DNA of 20,590 nucleotides from DATLCI01 sp046714215 (GTDB lineage Bacteria > Acidobacteriota > Terriglobia > Terriglobales > Acidobacteriaceae): contig JBKKBM010000059.1 in assembly GCA_046714215.1 (NCBI GenBank), positions 1 to 20,590 on the forward strand, given 5' to 3'. Positions 14,559-20,590 of the stretch are shown here, in pieces (within the stretch, counting starts at the first letter, position 1; every line of letters starts with the position of its first letter). A program made the translations under genes and the position numbers. The notes beneath the pieces are model-generated. The model saw only the letters and a list, made by a program, of their open reading frames with translations, was not told the DNA's origin and made no database searches.

Positions 14559-14564
14559 ACCTAG

Positions 14565-15251
14565 CTATACTCGCACCATCACTTCCTCCAACCTCTTCTT
14601 CTGCGCCGCGAACGACGGAACCTGGGCGTCATCCGCCGGATATCCCACCGGGATCAGCAGAAACGGCAGCTCGTTTTTCGGGCGCTGCAAGATAGCGCGT
14701 AGGAATCCCATGGGACTCGGTGTATGCGTCAGCGTGGCCAGCCCCGCCTGATGCAGCGACGCGATCAGCAATCCACACGCCAGCCCGACCGATTCCACCG
14801 CGTAATAATGTTTTACCTTGCCCTCGCTTCCGGCGGCATCCAACCGCGGAAACCAGTTCTGCTGGAAGACGACGATCAGATAGGGCGCGGTCTCCAGAAA
14901 CGGTTTTCGCGGATCGGTCCCCAGTGGTGCCAGCGCCTCCAGCCACTCCTTCGGCGCGCGATGCTCATAGAACTCCTTTTCTTCTTTTTCGGCAGCCGCG
15001 CGGATCTGCTTCTTCACCGCCGGATCGCTCACTACCACGAAGGTCCACGGCTGCAAGTTCGCGCCCGAGGGAGCGGTGGCGGCGGTGCGGATGGCGTTCT
15101 CGATCAACTCGAACGGCACCGGCTCAGACGAGAAGTCGCGCACGGTCCTGCGGCGCTGCATCTCTTCTAAAAAAGCCTTTGACCGCGACGCTTGTTCCGC
15201 CGCGGGCAGTCGTTGGAAGTTCAGGGGCTGTAAGACGAACGGGGCTGGCAT
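14565..15251 (-). CDS. Nitroreductase-fold flavoprotein, iodotyrosine deiodinase-like
   Basis: This 228-residue FMN protein aligns along its whole length with iodotyrosine deiodinase (IYD), which removes halogen from mono- and diiodotyrosine reductively. RRRTVRDF (33-40) is the FMN-phosphate segment, followed by IRTAATAPSGANLQPWTFVVVSDP (54-77). Comparing the lid region with human IYD from memory gives equal length and no gaps. It places Glu91, Tyr95 and Lys116 on the substrate-binding Glu157, Tyr161 and Lys182. KHYYAVESVGLACGLLIASLHQAGLATLTHTP (147-178) matches the dimer/FMN helix and the Thr-rich loop. Bacterial IYD homologues acting on halotyrosines are known. A general nitroreductase role remains possible. 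The ATG at 15251 lies seven bases after a TACAAT box; the open frame upstream crosses a terminator. Confidence 0.87.
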   Translation of the reverse strand: MPAPFVLQPLNFQRLPAAEQASRSKAFLEEMQRRRTVRDFSSEPVPFELIENAIRTAATAPSGANLQPWTFVVVSDPAVKKQIRAAAEKEEKEFYEHRAPKEWLEALAPLGTDPRKPFLETAPYLIVVFQQNWFPRLDAAGSEGKVKHYYAVESVGLACGLLIASLHQAGLATLTHTPSPMGFLRAILQRPKNELPFLLIPVGYPADDAQVPSFAAQKKRLEEVMVRV

Positions 15252-15258
15252 GCCAGAG

Positions 15259-15264
15259 ATTGTA
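15259..15264 (-). promoter_or_regulatory. Candidate -10 box (TACAAT) of the IYD-like gene
   Basis: On the minus strand TACAAT ends seven bases before the ATG at 15251, with CTCTGGC between and no Shine-Dalgarno. It lies just downstream of the terminator of the preceding gene, which fits an independent start. Confidence 0.45.
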
Positions 15265-15284
15265 CGTTTGACGCGTCGCTCAAA

Positions 15285-15314
15285 GGAAAAAGCCGGGCCC
15301 GGCGGACCCCGGCT
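15285..15314 (-). terminator. Rho-independent terminator of the DUF6496-like gene
   Basis: On the minus strand AGCCGGG pairs with CCCGGCT (15308-15314 with 15291-15297) around a 10-base loop. A T-run follows (plus-strand AAAA before 15291). It begins 14 bases after the stop codon at 15329-15331. Confidence 0.8.
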
Positions 15315-15328
15315 CAAAAAGCGATCGC

Positions 15329-15540
15329 TTACGCCGCCTTCTTTCGCGGCACTTTCGCGCCGTGCTCCCGCGCCTTCGCCAGTCCGATCGCAATCGCCTG
15401 TTCCCGGCTCTTTACTTTTCCGCCTTTGCCGCCGGGGCCGCTGCGCGCTGTACCGCGCTTGTATTCATGCATCTCATTTCCCCCCGCCTTGCCCGCCGCC
15501 TCGCCATATTTTTTGCTCGAACCCTTCTTTTTGCCGCCAT
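15329..15540 (-). pseudogene. DUF6496-like small basic protein gene with a one-base frameshift
   Basis: A strong Shine-Dalgarno (AGGAGG) lies six bases before the ATG at 15538-15540. In the ATG frame the product would be a meaningless 42-residue Arg-rich peptide (MAAKRRVRAKN...). Shifting by -1 within the A5 run (plus-strand T5, 15528-15532) gives a coherent 70-residue protein. It begins MAAKKKGSSKKYGE, continues MHEYKRGTARSGPGGKGGKV and ends SREQAIAIGLAKAREHG-AKVPRKKAA. This is the layout of DUF6496 proteins, which are small, Lys-rich and of unknown, perhaps nucleic-acid-related, role. Restoring one A fixes the gene. A homopolymer sequencing error, a genuine recent mutation or slippage are all possible. 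It has its own terminator. Confidence 0.75.
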
Positions 15541-15609
15541 GATTCCCCTCCTAAATAATGGTTTCGGACCGCCTCTCCGGAATCGGGTTGGCACCCTGAA
15601 TTGCCCCCT

Positions 15610-15643
15610 AAGGCGACTGCCTGAGGCTAACTCAGGTCGCCTT
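15610..15643. promoter_or_regulatory. 13-bp hairpin in the region before the response regulator
   Basis: AAGGCGA-CTG-CCTGAG (15610-15625) folds on CTCAGG-TCGCCTT (15631-15643) with a 3-base bulge and a GCTAA loop. Only three Ts follow, so it is a weak terminator at best. It lies just upstream of the candidate promoter at 15648, so it may be an operator or an interspersed palindrome. The rest of 15541-15733 shows nothing else recognisable apart from that promoter. Confidence 0.5.
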
Positions 15644-15647
15644 TCCA

Positions 15648-15676
15648 TTGACTTACGGCCCTTAAACCAGTAACTT
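15648..15676 (+). promoter_or_regulatory. Candidate sigma70-type promoter of the response-regulator gene
   Basis: TTGACT (15648-15653) and TAACTT (15671-15676) are separated by exactly 17 bp. This is the best -35/-10 pair in the window. It would give a leader of about 50 bases. Confidence 0.45.
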
Positions 15677-15733
15677 TTCCAACTGATACTGATATTTACA
15701 CTGAAGCCTGTTTCGCCACTTGAGGAAGTACCC

Positions 15734-17464
15734 GTGCCCCTGACCATCCTGCTCGCCGATGACAGCATGACCGCCCAAAAGATGGGCAAAGAGATCCTGC
15801 TCGGTGCCGGTTATCAAGTGATCGCCGTCAGTAACGGCGCCGCCGCCGCCAAAAAACTGGCGGAAAAGCCCGACATCATCATTCTCGACGTCTTCATGCC
15901 TGGTTACACCGGCCTGGAGATCTGCGAGAAAGTCCGCGCTTCCATCGACACGGCCAAGACGCCCGTCATCCTCACCGTAGGCAAGATGGAGCATTTCGAT
16001 CCGCAGGAGACCGCACGGGTGAAGGCGGACGGCCTCATCATCAAACCCTTCGAGCCTACCGATCTGCTGGCCACCATCAAGAAGTTCGAGCAGAAGATCG
16101 CCTCTGACGCGGCCGCGGCGGAGACTCCATCCTACGAAAAGACCATGATCCTCGATCGCTCCCAGATCCAGGAATTCAAAGACGCCAGCTACGACGAGTG
16201 GAAGACAGACGCGGCTGAGATCGAAGTGCCCCCGCCCATGCCGATGGAAATGTCGCAGGAGATGGGATCGGCTCCGGCTTTTACCGATGACATGATGAGT
16301 TCGCCCGCGGCTCCGGTTTTTGACGAGACCGTGAACTATCCGCCGCCCATCCCCACCAGCGCAAGTGCGTCAGCGGCACCGGCTTTTGACGAGACCGTCA
16401 CCTATCCGCCCGCCGTTCCCACTATGCGCCCCGATATTTCGATGGATGAGACCGTGAACTTCCCGCCGGTGGCAGCTGCGCCCTCGATGGATTTTGCTTC
16501 GCTGGAAGCGCCTCCGCCCATCATGATGGAAGTGGCACCCTCGGCTCCGGTGGCGGAGAGCGACATTGAATTCACCTCCGCCCCGCGTGGACTCGATGCC
16601 AAGATCGTAGTGGAAGAGGGCCTGGAAGCTGACAACATCGAAGTTGCTGGCACACAGCAGGACCCCGCCCTCGTTACCGACCCCGACACCATGGCCACCG
16701 AATTTGTCACTAAGTTCGGCGTCGATAAAGAAGACGAAGAAGGCTACGTTCCTGGCTTTGATAAGCCGGAAGGCGAGATCGCCCCCATCACCCCGCCCGC
16801 CGCAGACGACGATTTTGAGGCGCGCGTGGCCGCCGCCATGAATTCTTACGAGACCGAAGCGCCTGCCCCGGTCGAAGTGGTCGAAGTGGCGGAGATTGTG
16901 GAAGCGCCCGCACCCATCGAAATGGACGCCATACCTGCGCCCATCCCGATTGAAGACGCCGCACCGCTCGAGATTCCCGGCGCCCATGAGACCCAGGAGA
17001 TGGAAGCGGTAGTAGACGCTGATCCCGTCGTCATGAGTGAGATTGCCGCCGAAGCCATCACCGTAGAAGAGATAGCCGCTGAGCCCGACCTGGCCCCCTC
17101 GCAGTTGCCGCCGGATGGTATGCAAGACGCCGCACTCGTCGAACAGATGCAGCAGGCGTTTGCTGACTTGCCCGTGGCGCCGCCCGCGCCGGTGGAAGAG
17201 CCCATGGTCGCGGCTGCCGTCGCTTCAGTCCCGGAATCGTTCTCGCCCGCCGCGGCCAGCAACACCGCGCCGGATATGGAGCTGGCGAATGCGTTAGCTG
17301 CCGCCGTAGGCGGCGAACCGCCGCAAGCTGTGGTTGCCGCCGCTGCCGGATCTGCCGGACTCGATCATCAGAGCGTGGCCGCCGCCGTCGGCCGCGTGAT
17401 GGAGCGCATGCTGCCGTCGATCATGACCGAAGTCGCCAAGGAATTGGATAACGCCAAGAAGTAG
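15734..17464 (+). CDS. Response regulator with long acidic Pro/Ala-rich tail
   Basis: This is 576 residues from a GTG start preceded by TGAGGAAG (15721-15728). Residues 1-120 are a complete CheY-like receiver: acidic pair Asp9/Asp10, phosphoacceptor Asp52 (IILDVFMPG), Thr81 (VILTVGK) and Lys104 (IIKPFEP). No DNA-binding or enzymatic output domain follows. Residues about 130-540 are acidic, Pro/Ala/Glu/Val-rich and probably disordered. They include three spaced copies of DETV[NT][YF]PP (about 197, 219 and 238). A short conserved-looking amphipathic helix, HQSVAAAVGRVMERMLPSIMTEVAKELDNAKK, ends the protein, like the C-terminal helix I recall from some acidobacterial and deltaproteobacterial receiver proteins. 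Its role is likely protein-protein signalling rather than transcription. No histidine kinase is nearby, so the partner is unknown. Confidence 0.88.
   Translation: MPLTILLADDSMTAQKMGKEILLGAGYQVIAVSNGAAAAKKLAEKPDIIILDVFMPGYTGLEICEKVRASIDTAKTPVILTVGKMEHFDPQETARVKADGLIIKPFEPTDLLATIKKFEQKIASDAAAAETPSYEKTMILDRSQIQEFKDASYDEWKTDAAEIEVPPPMPMEMSQEMGSAPAFTDDMMSSPAAPVFDETVNYPPPIPTSASASAAPAFDETVTYPPAVPTMRPDISMDETVNFPPVAAAPSMDFASLEAPPPIMMEVAPSAPVAESDIEFTSAPRGLDAKIVVEEGLEADNIEVAGTQQDPALVTDPDTMATEFVTKFGVDKEDEEGYVPGFDKPEGEIAPITPPAADDDFEARVAAAMNSYETEAPAPVEVVEVAEIVEAPAPIEMDAIPAPIPIEDAAPLEIPGAHETQEMEAVVDADPVVMSEIAAEAITVEEIAAEPDLAPSQLPPDGMQDAALVEQMQQAFADLPVAPPAPVEEPMVAAAVASVPESFSPAAASNTAPDMELANALAAAVGGEPPQAVVAAAAGSAGLDHQSVAAAVGRVMERMLPSIMTEVAKELDNAKK
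16319..16468 (+). repeat. Three imperfect coding repeats (DETVxYPP) in the response-regulator tail
   Basis: FDETVNYPPPIP, FDETVTYPPAVP and MDETVNFPPVAA start at residues 196, 218 and 237. The DNA (GACGAGACCGT and GATGAGACCGT cores) is similar but not identical, so the repeats are old enough to have diverged while the peptide motif stayed. Such spacing suits a multivalent docking motif. Confidence 0.7.
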
Positions 17465-17472
17465 TTCTTGTG

Positions 17473-17527
17473 TGTCATCCCGACAGAGCTGCGAGCGTCG
17501 GCGAGCAGCGACGAGGGATCCCTACCC
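17473..17527. repeat. 55-bp palindromic interspersed element before valS
   Basis: It starts TGTCATCCCGA and ends CGAGGGATCCCTACCC. ATCCCG and CGGGAT-like ends (CGAGGGAT) can pair, and an inner GCTGCGAGC / GCGAGCAGC part pairs as well. Length and ends equal those of the copy inside mnmG (1931-1985). It begins eight bases after the response-regulator stop. Confidence 0.8.
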
Positions 17528-17602
17528 TCCGCAAAAAGTTTACCCGGTTTCCAGCCTTTCAATTTTCCAATTACCCGATTACCAAATTACAATTCCTCGC
17601 TC

Positions 17603-17611
17603 TGCTATCAT
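17603..17611 (+). promoter_or_regulatory. Candidate extended -10 promoter of valS
   Basis: TGCTATCAT (extended -10) ends 13 bases before the ATG at 17625. The region from about 17550 is AT-rich compared with its surroundings, as expected of a promoter. No Shine-Dalgarno precedes the ATG. Confidence 0.45.
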
Positions 17612-17624
17612 TTTTGTTTACCCT

Positions 17625-20498
<2,874 letters not shown>

Positions 20499-20504
20499 AC
20501 CGTA

Positions 20505-20528
20505 GGGACGTAGCTCGCTACGTCTCCC
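20505..20528. repeat. Palindromic hairpin after valS
   Basis: GACGTAG-CTCG-CTACGTC (with flanking GG and TCCC) begins seven bases after the valS stop. There is no T-run beyond CCCTT. The GGGACGTAGC / GCTACGTC form looks like another interspersed repeat, which may also serve as the valS transcript end. Confidence 0.55.
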
Positions 20529-20548
20529 TTGCTCGATTTCTGCCGTAA

Positions 20549-20590
20549 GCCCGAAGGGCGACTGCCAGTAGCCCGGCACGAAGTGCCGGG
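20549..20590. repeat. Two GAA-loop hairpins at the window end
   Basis: GCCC-GAA-GGGC (20549-20559) and the perfect CCCGGCAC-GAA-GTGCCGGG (20572-20590) both have a GAA triloop. The second ends exactly at the window edge, so its full extent is unknown. Confidence 0.6.

Noticed and set aside
16370..17125. 251-codon reverse open frame inside the response-regulator tail
   Set aside because: Gly/Arg/His-rich shadow of the Ala/Pro-rich forward frame. The forward frame continues from an intact receiver domain and has its own start signals.
17472..17624. Upstream extension of valS through the palindromic element
   Set aside because: The ValRS family start is at MSDQPIKEALPKAY. The extension is just the open phase of the repeat and an AT-rich promoter region.

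Overview
The window looks like a core chromosomal stretch of an Acidobacteriota genome (Terriglobia type). The reasons are moderately high GC, the tail of an Oar/TonB-type receptor, a C-terminal domain I associate with acidobacterial secreted proteins, a small DUF6496-type basic protein, and short palindromic repeats of the TCATCCCGA...CGAGGGA and GGCTTTAGCC kinds between genes. This assignment is inference from content. I see no phage, transposase, CRISPR array, tRNA or rRNA.

Layout. 1-58 is the end of a TonB-dependent receptor, followed by a clean terminator. 268-3931 carries mnmG and rsmG (gidA/gidB), the classical tRNA/rRNA modification pair, separated here by an inverted gene of unknown function. 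4026-6625 is a divergent pair: an unknown protein with a degenerate HExxH-like segment, and a secreted M28 zinc aminopeptidase. 6702-8294 holds a two-helix membrane protein and a DUF1624/HGSNAT-like multi-pass protein. 8429-9465 is a second divergent pair: a YHS metal-binding miniprotein and a CADD-type haem-oxygenase-fold protein, likely a self-sacrificing p-aminobenzoate synthase. thrS (9635-11596) follows. 11880-15251 has a secreted coiled-coil protein, a DinB-family protein, an MFS carboxylate-type transporter and an iodotyrosine-deiodinase-like nitroreductase. 15329-15540 is a DUF6496-like gene with a one-base frameshift. 15734-17464 encodes a response regulator with a very long acidic Pro/Ala tail. 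valS (17625-20498) and a run of hairpins close the window.

The genes are mostly separate transcription units, many convergent or divergent, with little operon structure. Translation is the commonest theme (mnmG, rsmG, thrS, valS).

Main points of interest: (i) a 55-bp palindromic element of a family also present before valS lies in frame inside mnmG, within an insertion of about 80 residues; (ii) the CADD-like protein keeps the Tyr/Lys and metal-ligand pattern needed for self-sacrificing pABA synthesis; (iii) the nitroreductase keeps the Glu/Tyr/Lys triad of iodotyrosine deiodinase; (iv) about 850 bp inside valS has about 50% GC and different codon use, suggesting a mosaic gene; (v) eight starts have a -10-like hexamer 6-13 nt upstream and mostly no Shine-Dalgarno, suggesting leaderless or near-leaderless transcripts; (vi) the DUF6496 frameshift sits in an A5 run. 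I did not find a multi-gene undescribed system.
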